The notes under the pieces were generated by a model. The model was not told where the DNA came from and made no database searches. It saw only the letters and a program-made list of their open reading frames with translations. Below, piece by piece: positions 23,640-31,919 of a stretch of DNA of 49,388 nucleotides. Source of the stretch: Planctomycetota bacterium (lineage in GTDB: Bacteria > Planctomycetota > UBA1135 > GCA-002748355). The stretch's first letter is position 1; every line of letters begins with the position of its first letter. Position numbers and translations under genes: made by a program. The stretch spans positions 1-49,388 of the forward strand of contig JALSSW010000116.1 in NCBI GenBank assembly GCA_026984035.1, given 5' to 3'.

Positions 23640-25109
23640 TTATCCCAATTGTGGGAAGAGAAGGAGGCAGTTGAGGAGAAGGATCACGAGGGCAACCCGG
23701 ACCCAGGCGGAAAGCGCATAGCGTTCCAGTTCCTTGGGAGAAGGTGTGGAAGAACGTGCGATATGCCAAGGGACGAGGACCACGGCAAGGGCCGAGCCCA
23801 GACATTTAACCAAATTCCAAGTGAGGTCAGCAACTTCGAGGCCGCCTGTGAAAACTGGTGCAAAAGAAGCAAAGTCTCCCCCTCGAACCGACCAGTCTGC
23901 AAACCAGGCACCATAGATAGCCGCAACAGAGCTGGCACCGACCAGAATTGGGAGGGCCACAAGGTTGGCCCAAAGCATCGGCGAGAGGAACTCAGCCCGA
24001 ATGGAGCGCCGAAGACCACGAAATGCGGCAAACTGGCCATCTCGGGACATCGTGGCAATCCTAAGAAGAAGGCCGGAAACTGCGGGAGCGGCAAAAAGGA
24101 GGCTCCCCACGAGGGGAAGGAGAACGCTGAGCAAAACCGTTCCCGCACCCTGCTTTAACACTGTATCCAAACTGCCATGGAGAGGGTCCTCACGCTGGAC
24201 AAAATAAAGAGCTATTGCACCCAGGCCAAAACCTGCAACGGCAAGGAAAGGAGCGAGACGAAGTGTTTGCGCAAGGGCTGCTTTTAGACATAAAAGGAGT
24301 CGTTCTGGAACAAGAGCAGACAATAATTCCATCAACGCCACGATCATGCCCCCGACCCAAAGGAGAGGGCGTTGGAAGGGGGGTGGAACCCTAAGCTGGG
24401 GGAGGCTTCGGGGGGTCCCCTGTGGGAGCTCTCCGTCCCAATCTTCGGCAAGCACCTTCTGGATTCCCCCGTCTCCTCCAAGGAGAAGAACCTCGTCCAC
24501 TACCTCCGAACAGGCTTTCAGGTCATGAGAAATCAGCAGGAGGCAGAGATTTCGGCTTTCCCGCTTGAGCCCGGCCAGCAGGTCTAAGATTTTCGCTGTT
24601 GCCACTGGATCCAGGCCAGCGGTGGGTTCGTCCAAAACCAGGAGGTCGGGTCGCCCGGCAAGGGCTCGGGCTAGAGCAACCCGCTTGCGCTGGCCCCCGG
24701 AAAGCATCGAAACCTGCTCCGGTGGATTTGAAAGCCCAACCTTTTGGAGAAGCTCCTTGGCCAGTCTCTCATCCCCCCCACAGACCTGGGCCACGTTTTG
24801 CAGAACTCCCAAATCATCCCACAGGCCCTCGTTCTGATGAACGGTCACAACAACCGGTCTTGCTCCCAAACGCCCAACAATCTTTAGGGAACCTTTGAGA
24901 ACCCAGCTCGGATCCTGGAGATCCAACTCCCCGCAGAGAACCCTCAGCAAGCTACTCTTCCCCACCCCACTCGGACCAGCAAGAAGATAGAAGCGATCTC
25001 GGAGGAGATTCAACTCCAGGTTTTGGAAAATCCACTGAACTCGAGAGCCTTCTCTAAATCCAAAGGACAAGCCATGTGTTTCCACAACCGCTTCCTCGGG
25101 ACTCCTCAT
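23640..25109 (-). CDS. Fused MlaF-MlaE type ABC transporter (ATPase + permease)
   Basis: 489 residues. Residues 1-230 are an ABC ATPase: Walker A GPSGVGKSS (45-53), Q-loop VHQNEG (90-95), signature LSGGQRKRVALARAL (136-150), Walker B LLVLDEPTAGLD (156-167), and switch His in LISHD. Residues 250-489 are membrane-spanning and resemble MlaE permeases: long hydrophobic helices, the RIATMSRDGQFAAFRGLRRS coupling region, then EFLSPMLWANLVALPILVG. MlaF and MlaE are normally separate proteins. It overlaps the upstream MCE gene by 4 bases (ATGA), so the two should work together. Such systems move phospholipids between inner and outer membrane; direction is not predictable here. The permease assignment rests on weak similarity plus context. 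Confidence 0.8.
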   Translation of the reverse strand: MRSPEEAVVETHGLSFGFREGSRVQWIFQNLELNLLRDRFYLLAGPSGVGKSSLLRVLCGELDLQDPSWVLKGSLKIVGRLGARPVVVTVHQNEGLWDDLGVLQNVAQVCGGDERLAKELLQKVGLSNPPEQVSMLSGGQRKRVALARALAGRPDLLVLDEPTAGLDPVATAKILDLLAGLKRESRNLCLLLISHDLKACSEVVDEVLLLGGDGGIQKVLAEDWDGELPQGTPRSLPQLRVPPPFQRPLLWVGGMIVALMELLSALVPERLLLCLKAALAQTLRLAPFLAVAGFGLGAIALYFVQREDPLHGSLDTVLKQGAGTVLLSVLLPLVGSLLFAAPAVSGLLLRIATMSRDGQFAAFRGLRRSIRAEFLSPMLWANLVALPILVGASSVAAIYGAWFADWSVRGGDFASFAPVFTGGLEVADLTWNLVKCLGSALAVVLVPWHIARSSTPSPKELERYALSAWVRVALVILLLNCLLLFPQLG

Positions 25110-26530
25110 TTCGAAGGCCTGAACACTGCGGGAACTTCGGAAAAGCTTACGACCCGGCGCGACAAGGGCTTGGCCCGGGCAATTCCAATCAGACCAAAAA
25201 ATCTTGGACCCTCATGAAGAAAGACTCCTCTTTCTTGCTTTGCAAGATCCTTAGGCTCCAGACGATCTTTCTTCGTGAAATCGAGATAGAGTCCTGCTTT
25301 CTTGAGATGTACCTTGGTTCCCCCTCCTTGAACCTCCAAAACAGCAAGATCATCCTTCGGGGAAACCCAAACCCGACGCACAGGAAGGATGCGCCCATCC
25401 TGGAGTTTAATCCGTATCCGCTCTTCAGCAATCTGGATTCGATCGAAAAAACTCCCCTCAAGAACAAAGCTCCCATCTACGAGGCTTCGGGGGCAAAGCA
25501 CAAAGAAATCGGATCCTCGCCGATAGAGAATCCCTTTCCCCACCGCTTTGAGCGAATCATCTTGGAAGAGATCCTTCTCTATGGCCCGATACTTCACATC
25601 AACGATTGGTTCCAACCATTTCCCAGGCTCCATCTCCTGGCTTTTATTCCCTCCTTTTGGTGGGGGTAGAATCTCAGGCACACCTTTGGGAGGTTCAGCT
25701 TCCGCCCGAAACTGATGCCCATCTGCCGCAGGAAGCGAAGCGATCCCCCCTCCACCCACGGCCAGGGCCGGTTGCAAAATTGCCGCAAGATTGTCCACCG
25801 TCGCTCCGGTTAAAAGGTTGCCTCGGAGGATAGGCCGGGCAACCCAAACCTTGCTGTCTTCTTTCACCACGGAACGGTAGCTTCTCGCGACCCGAAACTT
25901 AGCAATAACAGCTCCTCCCCCAGGTTGGAGTTCCACCGATCGCAGTTCTCCAATGGGCATTCCTCGAAACCGAACTGGCACACCGGGTCGGAGACCAAAA
26001 GACTCGGCCAGCACAACCGTTGCGATGAGATCCCCAACCTTGGGGTCCTCGAGTTGGGTCTCCCTAAGAGCTTTTGGAGGCCGTTCCAGGCCCAGTAACT
26101 CCGAACCAGGAGGGAGGATCCTCCCTCCCTTGGGGCAGCGAATCCGCAGATAACTCTCCCGAATCAAAGTATCCAAGCCCGAAAGCTCTCCGGCCCACCC
26201 TGCCAGGCGCGGTCTTACGATCCAAACCTGGGTCTTCCCCGTCATCAAAACGCGAGCCTCCCGGAGTAAAGACAATGTCACCCGCACCCGATCATCCCCT
26301 TCATCCAGGTGCATGCGTTTGACCTTGCCCACGACCACGCCCCGATACTTCACCTGAGACCCGGGCCGAATCCCTTGCGCACTTTTAAACAGGACATGCA
26401 TGGGAAATCTATTTTTTCCGGCCTCTTCTCCCATGGTAACGAGGATCTGCTGCAATCCGAAGGCAAGAGCCAACAGGAAGGCAAGCCCTAAAAGGTACTG
26501 TAACTTTCTGGCGGTTCGGGGATTACTCAT
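25106..26530 (-). CDS. MCE-domain (MlaD/PqiB-like) protein with degenerate trypsin-like C-terminal domain
   Basis: 474 residues. There is one N-terminal membrane anchor (residues 11-31). MCE domain 1 (about 41-135): VLFKSAQGIRPGSQVKYRG, then VWIVRPRL and SGLDTLIRESYLRI, which is closer to PqiB than to MlaD. MCE domain 2 (about 168-262): LAESFGLRPGVPVRFRGMPIG. Residues 310-405 look like a HtrA/trypsin-like half-barrel: AVGKGILYRRGSDFFVLCP, RIKLQDGRILPVRRVWVSPKDDLAVLEV. The His of the usual TNAHV is absent (LCPRSLV) while the Asp region DDLAVLEV is kept, so it is probably not a protease. It should form a periplasmic ring carrying lipid from the fused ABC protein that overlaps its stop. Confidence 0.85.
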   Translation of the reverse strand: MSNPRTARKLQYLLGLAFLLALAFGLQQILVTMGEEAGKNRFPMHVLFKSAQGIRPGSQVKYRGVVVGKVKRMHLDEGDDRVRVTLSLLREARVLMTGKTQVWIVRPRLAGWAGELSGLDTLIRESYLRIRCPKGGRILPPGSELLGLERPPKALRETQLEDPKVGDLIATVVLAESFGLRPGVPVRFRGMPIGELRSVELQPGGGAVIAKFRVARSYRSVVKEDSKVWVARPILRGNLLTGATVDNLAAILQPALAVGGGGIASLPAADGHQFRAEAEPPKGVPEILPPPKGGNKSQEMEPGKWLEPIVDVKYRAIEKDLFQDDSLKAVGKGILYRRGSDFFVLCPRSLVDGSFVLEGSFFDRIQIAEERIRIKLQDGRILPVRRVWVSPKDDLAVLEVQGGGTKVHLKKAGLYLDFTKKDRLEPKDLAKQERGVFLHEGPRFFGLIGIARAKPLSRRVVSFSEVPAVFRPSK

Positions 26531-26783
26531 TCTTGGCTCCAGGAGAAGGTTGCCAGTTTACGGAAACCTGCCCCAATGATTCAGGAGAAAGATCCCAAGA
26601 TCTTTCAATTGTCTGCTCCAAAACTTTTTGGTGCGCAAGGGCCAAGAAGATTCAAACAAGTCGAGTCCTGTTTTGGATTGCCCAATCCTGACTCACGGCG
26701 AAGGAGTTGTTAGGTTTTCTTCTTTGCAGGACACTCATCCATGGATATCAACAGGCTTTCGCACTTTTCTTGAGGACAGCTCA

Positions 26784-27353
26784 ATGCAGCGCTTTTTCAA
26801 ATCTATCCTTCCTGGTATGGCCCTCCTCTGGATGTTAAGCCCGATCTCCTGCAAGCAAGAAAAGGTCCAGGTTTTGCCCGCAACGAAGGAAGCATTTCGG
26901 GAGTCAGGAAAAAAAGTAACGGATGCTTTCATGAAAGCTTTAGGACAGAGGTTGAAAGCCGCCATTGCCGAAGGTGGACCAAGCTATGCCATAGAAGTCT
27001 GTTCCAAAGAGGCACCAAAGATCGCAGAGTCATTCTCAACCCAGAAATTCCGCATTCACCGCATTGGAACGAGAGTCCGCAACATTCATACGGGAACCCC
27101 CACATTGGATGAACGCGAATTACTTCAAAAATTATCCCCAAAGAGTCCTGACATTGTGGAACCCGTCAATGGGAAATTGGTGTATCTGCGGGCCATTTAT
27201 CTTTCGAATGCCCTCTGTTTGAAATGCCATGGGGACCCGAAGTCCATCGATCCAAAAACTCGCAAAGTTCTTGCGAGGCTCTATCCGGAGGACAAAGCAA
27301 CCGGATACAAGTTGAATGACTTGCGGGGTGCTTTCGTGGTCAGAGAAAGATAG
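26784..27353 (+). CDS. Heme-binding lipoprotein, Tll0287-like (DUF3365)
   Basis: 189 residues from ATG 26784. This start gives a lipoprotein signal (MQRFFKSILPGMALLW...LSPISC-K); the longer frame from 26628 lacks it. The mature part shows the Tll0287-like pattern: AIEVCSKEAPKIAESF, RIHRIGTRVRN, then a c-type heme motif C145-L-K-C148-H149 in NALCLKCHGDP, and YKLNDLRGAFVV at the end. These domains carry one c-type heme and are thought to act in redox sensing or electron transfer. It is probably anchored on the outer face of a membrane. It stands alone between an MCE operon and the glycosylase gene. Confidence 0.85.
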   Translation: MQRFFKSILPGMALLWMLSPISCKQEKVQVLPATKEAFRESGKKVTDAFMKALGQRLKAAIAEGGPSYAIEVCSKEAPKIAESFSTQKFRIHRIGTRVRNIHTGTPTLDERELLQKLSPKSPDIVEPVNGKLVYLRAIYLSNALCLKCHGDPKSIDPKTRKVLARLYPEDKATGYKLNDLRGAFVVRER

Positions 27354-27410
27354 ACCAAAAGTGACAACAATTACGACGAGGATACTTCATCCACAGGACA
27401 AGCCTTTAGC

Positions 27411-27962
27411 CTACTCTTGCATTGCCTCGCGCCAAAGGGCCGTCTTCTTACTTCGAGGCATCGCTGCAAAGGCAGGGCTGGTAGAAGGGAGGCACTTCAT
27501 CGGCAGGGGAGAACCTGGCCAAGAGAGCTTAGGGAGAACCAATCGATGAAAAAGCTCTTGGGCTTTGGTCCCATTAAAGAGAATCCGGCAAAGGTGAGGA
27601 CAAACTTTAAACAGGTGTCCAAAGTCGTTGGCTTTGACGTCTCTCATGGAAGCATCGCTACTTTTTTTCCGGAGGCAGAGCCTGGCCACATCCCAAAGGG
27701 CCACCTGAGCATCTTTTAATTGTTCCACTCGGAGCAAGTAGGGAAGCCTCCCATCGAACCCCAAGATCTCTCCCATCATCTCCCAAAAGTAGTTCCGCTT
27801 ATGTCCATAATATTCCTCCAACTGAGCGGAACGGATGCTGGGCATCGACCCCAAGATCAGGATGCGTGCATCCTCCCGCCAAATGGGAGGGAAGCCCTCA
27901 AAAACTTGAAAACCCTCGGGAACAGACTCAAGCGAGGAGTGCTTTAGCTTTTTGGATGACAT
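27411..27962 (-). CDS. Hypoxanthine-DNA glycosylase (UDG superfamily, family 6)
   Basis: 183 residues from ATG 27962, overlapping the tkt 3' end by 35 bases; the frame is open to 28019. [34 protein letters not shown] is the HDG-type catalytic-site pattern, with Asn in HKRNYFW and the substrate loop GSMPS; the C-terminal motif is [22 protein letters not shown] and [11 protein letters not shown] fill the middle. Family 6 enzymes remove hypoxanthine (deaminated adenine) from DNA and have little uracil activity. Last gene of the oppABC-tkt cluster, sharing no obvious function with it. Confidence 0.87.
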   Translation of the reverse strand: MSSKKLKHSSLESVPEGFQVFEGFPPIWREDARILILGSMPSIRSAQLEEYYGHKRNYFWEMMGEILGFDGRLPYLLRVEQLKDAQVALWDVARLCLRKKSSDASMRDVKANDFGHLFKVCPHLCRILFNGTKAQELFHRLVLPKLSWPGSPLPMKCLPSTSPAFAAMPRSKKTALWREAMQE

Positions 27963-29964
27963 GAGCAGGAGTAAACCCAAATTCTTGGAACAGTCGCTCA
28001 GCAGGGGCCGAAGCACCAAAATGGTTCAATCCAATCACATCCCCCTTTCCTCCCAGGATTTGATACCAAGGCATAGGGCTGGCGGCTTCTATCGCCAAAC
28101 GAGGGATGCCGACAGGAAGTATCTCTTCTCGATAGGCTGGATCCTGCTCACAGAACAAATCCAGGGATGGAACACTCACGACTCTTGTCGATACTCCTTC
28201 TTTGCGGAGCTGTCTGAAAGCCTCAAGAGCGAGCGCCACTTCGGACCCAGAGGCCATCAACACAAGAGCTGGAGGGGAAGGATGAGAATCCACTAAAACA
28301 TAAGCCCCACGAGCAAGGCCGCCGGCCTGGGCATAAACACTTCGATCCAAGGTTGGCACCTTTTGCCTGGTGAGGATCAAGGCAACCGGACCATCTTTGC
28401 GAAGGAGAGCCTGCCGCCAAGCTTCTCCTGTTTCCGCAGGGTCACAGGGTCGAAAAACCCGCATTCCGGGGATCAAGCGAAGTGCCGCAATGTGTTCAAC
28501 CGGTTGATGCGTAGGTCCATCCTCACCGAGTCCAATAGAATCATGAGTAAAGACATAGATCGCGGGGAGCTTCATCAGAGCCGCGAGGCGGATGGCCGGC
28601 TTCATATAGTCGGAAAACACCAAAAAGGTTCCCCCGTAGGGACGCAAGCCTTTATGGAGCAGCATGCCGTTCATCATGGCCCCCATTCCATGCTCTCGGA
28701 TCCCAAAGTGAAAGTTTCGCCCATCCAAACTACCGGCCTCGAAGTCAGGCAAGCCTTTCAAATGCGTATTGTTCGAAGGTCCAAGATCAGCGGACCCACC
28801 CAAAAGTTCTGGAACTTTGCTTGCTAATGCATTCAATACTTTTCCTGAAGTCGAGCGAGTCGCAAACTTTCCTACCTCACCGGCAAAGTCAGGGATCCCT
28901 TTTTCCCAATCATCTGGAAGCCTTCCACTCTCCCAACGCAAAAGTTCCTCCGCCTCAGCAGGATATGCTTTTTGGTATGTTTTGAATTCTTTTTTCCAAT
29001 CCTCCTCCAAGTTCTTGCCCCGATCCAGGCAATGCCTCCAATGAGCAACCGCCTCCTCCGGCACAAAAAAGGGCTCTTCCCATTTCCACCCCAAACGCTC
29101 TCGGACAAGCCGGATTTCTTCCACCCCCAAGGGCGCCCCATGGGCAGCCGCCTTATCCTGCTTATTGGGGCTCCCATACCCGATGTGAGACTTCACTCGA
29201 ATCAAAGAAGGTCGTAAGAGTTCTGCCCGAGCTGCCTCAATCGCATCATCGAGGGCATTTAGGTCATTCACGTCCTCCACGGAGATCACGTGCCAACCAT
29301 AGGCCTCAAAGCGTTCTTGTACCAGATCGCTGTCAGCCAAGCTCCTCGCTCCTTCAATCGTGATCTCGTTGTCATCCCAAAACCCAATCAGCTTTCCCAA
29401 CTTGAGGTGCCCAGCCAACGAAGCAGATTCATGGGAAACCCCCTCCATAAGATCCCCATCAGAAGCAATGAAATACGTATGATGGTCGACAACATAATGC
29501 CCCGTTCGGTTGAACTTTGCGGAGAGATGCGCCTCAGCCACCGCCATCCCAACCGCCATCCCAACCCCCTGCCCGAGCGGTCCCGTGGTTGTCTCCACAC
29601 CGGGAGTTTGCTTGTACTCGGGATGGCCCGGAGTCTTGCTCCCCCACTGGCGAAACTCTTTTAAATCCCCAATATCGAGATCATAACCACTCAGATATAG
29701 GGTGCTGTAGAGCAGCATCGAAGCATGGCCACAGGAGAGCACAAACCGGTCCCTGTTCATCCATCCGGGGTTTTTGGGATTATGCCGAAGATGCCTCATG
29801 AAGAGAATGTAAGCAAGAGGAGCCAGAGCCATCGCTGTCCCGGGGTGCCCGGAATTCGCTTTCTGCACTCCATCCATAGAAAGGATGCGGATGGCATCAA
29901 TCGAGAGCTTTTCGACCCCAGAGGGATGAGAGAGAGAGGATTCATGATTGGCAGTTTCGTTCAT
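27928..29964 (-). CDS. tkt: Transketolase
   Basis: 678 residues, normal length. N-terminal pyrophosphate domain: [50 protein letters not shown], and the thiamine diphosphate motif [13 protein letters not shown] followed by [10 protein letters not shown]. The pyrimidine domain has [15 protein letters not shown] with the catalytic Glu, and [19 protein letters not shown]. The C-terminal domain ends with GINHFG-like ([21 protein letters not shown]). It moves two-carbon units in the pentose phosphate or Calvin-type pathways, with ThDP and Mg as cofactors. It starts 24 bases after oppC, so it seems to be part of the opp transcript. Confidence 0.96.
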   Translation of the reverse strand: MNETANHESSLSHPSGVEKLSIDAIRILSMDGVQKANSGHPGTAMALAPLAYILFMRHLRHNPKNPGWMNRDRFVLSCGHASMLLYSTLYLSGYDLDIGDLKEFRQWGSKTPGHPEYKQTPGVETTTGPLGQGVGMAVGMAVAEAHLSAKFNRTGHYVVDHHTYFIASDGDLMEGVSHESASLAGHLKLGKLIGFWDDNEITIEGARSLADSDLVQERFEAYGWHVISVEDVNDLNALDDAIEAARAELLRPSLIRVKSHIGYGSPNKQDKAAAHGAPLGVEEIRLVRERLGWKWEEPFFVPEEAVAHWRHCLDRGKNLEEDWKKEFKTYQKAYPAEAEELLRWESGRLPDDWEKGIPDFAGEVGKFATRSTSGKVLNALASKVPELLGGSADLGPSNNTHLKGLPDFEAGSLDGRNFHFGIREHGMGAMMNGMLLHKGLRPYGGTFLVFSDYMKPAIRLAALMKLPAIYVFTHDSIGLGEDGPTHQPVEHIAALRLIPGMRVFRPCDPAETGEAWRQALLRKDGPVALILTRQKVPTLDRSVYAQAGGLARGAYVLVDSHPSPPALVLMASGSEVALALEAFRQLRKEGVSTRVVSVPSLDLFCEQDPAYREEILPVGIPRLAIEAASPMPWYQILGGKGDVIGLNHFGASAPAERLFQEFGFTPAHVIQKAKALLA

Positions 29965-29988
29965 AGCAGGTTCGGAATCTTACTGAAG

Positions 29989-30990
29989 TCAGTCTTTCAA
30001 CTTGGGATCGAGGGCGTCACGCAGGGCGTCCCCCACATAATTGATGGAAAGAGTCAGGAGAAAGAGCATTCCCCCGGCCGCAGCCAACGGCCACCAGATA
30101 CCGCGCATCAGTTCATTTTTGGCAATGGCGATCATGCTCCCCCAAGAAGGCTCCTTATCCACCCCAACGCCCAAAAAAGTCAAAATCACTTCTGTCTTGA
30201 TCGCGATCACAAAAGTTAGAGAAAAGCTGATGATCACCAGATGGAAAACGTTGGGTAGGACATGCTTGAAGAGGATACGAAACTTGCCAAAACCCAAGGA
30301 CCTCGCGGCTTGGACAAAATCCAACTCTCGCACCTTCATAGTCTCTGCTCGAACCAAGCGACAAAGAGAGACCCACGAAGTCATCCCGATCACGAGGATG
30401 ATATTAAACAAACCCAAACTTAGATAACTGGAAAGAAAGGATTCGCGATAGACCTCCGCAAAATGGCCCTGCTTGAGAATGAATGCGAAGGCCAGCATCA
30501 AGAGGAGATAGGGGATCGAAGCTACCGTTGAATAGAGGTACACAATGAGCCCATCTACCCAACCCCCGAAGAAGCCAGCCAAAAGCCCAAGCGTCATCCC
30601 TATAAGGACAGAGAGAAGCCCCCCACAAGTTCCCACAAGAAAAGCCACCTTGCAGCCATGATAGACTCGAAGCAAAACGCTTCGCCCGCTCCAATCCAAG
30701 CCAAAAAGCGCGAGAGGAAAAGCCTTGGTTGTAGGAGCTGCATGACTATCGGGAAAGTCATACCCCATCTCTCCCAAGCTCTTGGCATAGGACGCTTGGT
30801 CCCCTTGCACCAATTCGACAATCTGAGCGGAAAAGGCCAGAAGGAAAAAGGCCCCAAAGATTATCAAGAAGAACATGGCAAAGCGATCCTTCTTAAAGCG
30901 TCGCCATGCTTCTTGCCATGGGCCACGGACCTCGAGCCGGAGTTCTTCCGTTTCTTCCAAGGTATCCAACATGGCTCCATCACTACTCAT
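29989..30990 (-). CDS. oppC: Peptide/oligosaccharide-type ABC transporter permease, OppC/DppC
   Basis: 333 residues. N-terminal cytoplasmic part with WQEAWRRFKKDRFAMFFLI, one helix, a periplasmic loop, then five helices. The binding-protein-dependent transport motif is FVQAARSLGFGKFRILFKHVLPN (EAA loop). It ends with GVDKEPSWGSMIA and ALRDALDPKLKD, as in OppC. The periplasmic loop is longer than usual (about residues 55-100), with GLDWSGRSVLLRVYHG as the conserved start of the domain. It forms the inner-membrane channel with OppB. Overlaps oppB by 4 bases. Confidence 0.92.
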   Translation of the reverse strand: MSSDGAMLDTLEETEELRLEVRGPWQEAWRRFKKDRFAMFFLIIFGAFFLLAFSAQIVELVQGDQASYAKSLGEMGYDFPDSHAAPTTKAFPLALFGLDWSGRSVLLRVYHGCKVAFLVGTCGGLLSVLIGMTLGLLAGFFGGWVDGLIVYLYSTVASIPYLLLMLAFAFILKQGHFAEVYRESFLSSYLSLGLFNIILVIGMTSWVSLCRLVRAETMKVRELDFVQAARSLGFGKFRILFKHVLPNVFHLVIISFSLTFVIAIKTEVILTFLGVGVDKEPSWGSMIAIAKNELMRGIWWPLAAAGGMLFLLTLSINYVGDALRDALDPKLKD

Positions 30991-31919
30991 GAGAGTCGAA
31001 TCCTCGGATCGAAATACGCATAGAGTACGTCACTTAAGATATTGAAAAGGATAAACATAACCGTCCCCAACATGGTGAAAGCCTTGATGATCGGGAAATC
31101 GGAGTTTTGAATCGCCGTGTATAGAGTGCTACCAAGACCTGGGATCCCAAAAAAGATCTCCAATAGAAAGGAACCTGTGATCAAAAAGGGAACGGTGATC
31201 ACTAGCCGGGTAATGATGGGAATCGAGCAGTTGCGTAGAACATGTTTGAAGAGGATGCGATTCTCACTGAGTCCTTTGCTTCGCGCCGTTCGCACATAGT
31301 CCCGCCCGATCTCTTCGAGAGCCACCGTTCGAAAATAACGGAGATCTTGGCCCACCGAGAGCAGCACCCAAATCAACATGGGAAGAGCAACAAAGCGAAA
31401 AGCCCCCAGACCATATTCATATCCCCAGATGGGAAACAGCTTAAACCGATCGGCAAGAAGCCATTGTAAAACAAGGATGTAAACAAGTGAGCTAATACTG
31501 ATTCCCGCGATCGCCCCCATGGTCATAAAACGGTCCAACCAACCTCCCCTGTGGAAAGCGACAAGGAGAGCCAAAGCGATGGATAAAAACGCTCCAGCCA
31601 AAAAGGCGGGAATAGAGAGGCTCAGGGTAGGACCCACTCCCCGAAAAAAAATCTTGCGGACCGGCGTATTATCATTCCAGGAATCACCAAAGTCGAGAGT
31701 CACAGTCTGAACTAAAAAATCTCCATATTGGGCAACCAGAGATTTATCCAACCCCATTTTTTTGGCCAAGGCTTTCCGTTGCCCTTCTTTAGCGATCTTC
31801 CCGAGTTTGATGGATACAGGGTCTCCCGCTGCAACGTTAAACAGAAGCATCGTAATCAAGGCCACCCCAAGGAGGACCGGGATGTTATAAAGCAGTCGCT
31901 TCACAACAAAACCGATCAT
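30987..31919 (-). CDS. oppB: Peptide-type ABC transporter permease, OppB/DppB
   Basis: 310 residues from ATG 31919, which overlaps the oppA stop as ATGA; the frame is open 30 bases further up. MIGFVVKRLLYNIPVLLGVALI is the typical OppB start. GLDKSLVAQYGDFLVQTVTLDFGDS follows, then the EAA loop DYVRTARSKGLSENRILFKHVLRN and FLLEIFFGIPGLGSTLYTAI. It makes the second half of the translocation channel. No OppD/OppF ATPase gene is adjacent, so the ATPases must come from elsewhere in the genome. Confidence 0.93.
   Translation of the reverse strand: MIGFVVKRLLYNIPVLLGVALITMLLFNVAAGDPVSIKLGKIAKEGQRKALAKKMGLDKSLVAQYGDFLVQTVTLDFGDSWNDNTPVRKIFFRGVGPTLSLSIPAFLAGAFLSIALALLVAFHRGGWLDRFMTMGAIAGISISSLVYILVLQWLLADRFKLFPIWGYEYGLGAFRFVALPMLIWVLLSVGQDLRYFRTVALEEIGRDYVRTARSKGLSENRILFKHVLRNCSIPIITRLVITVPFLITGSFLLEIFFGIPGLGSTLYTAIQNSDFPIIKAFTMLGTVMFILFNILSDVLYAYFDPRIRLS

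Noticed and set aside
23632..23805. 58-residue N-terminal extension of the polytopic membrane protein
   Set aside because: It overlaps the ABC gene, is Pro/Gly/Arg-rich without a membrane segment, and an ATG lies 8 bases after the ABC stop.
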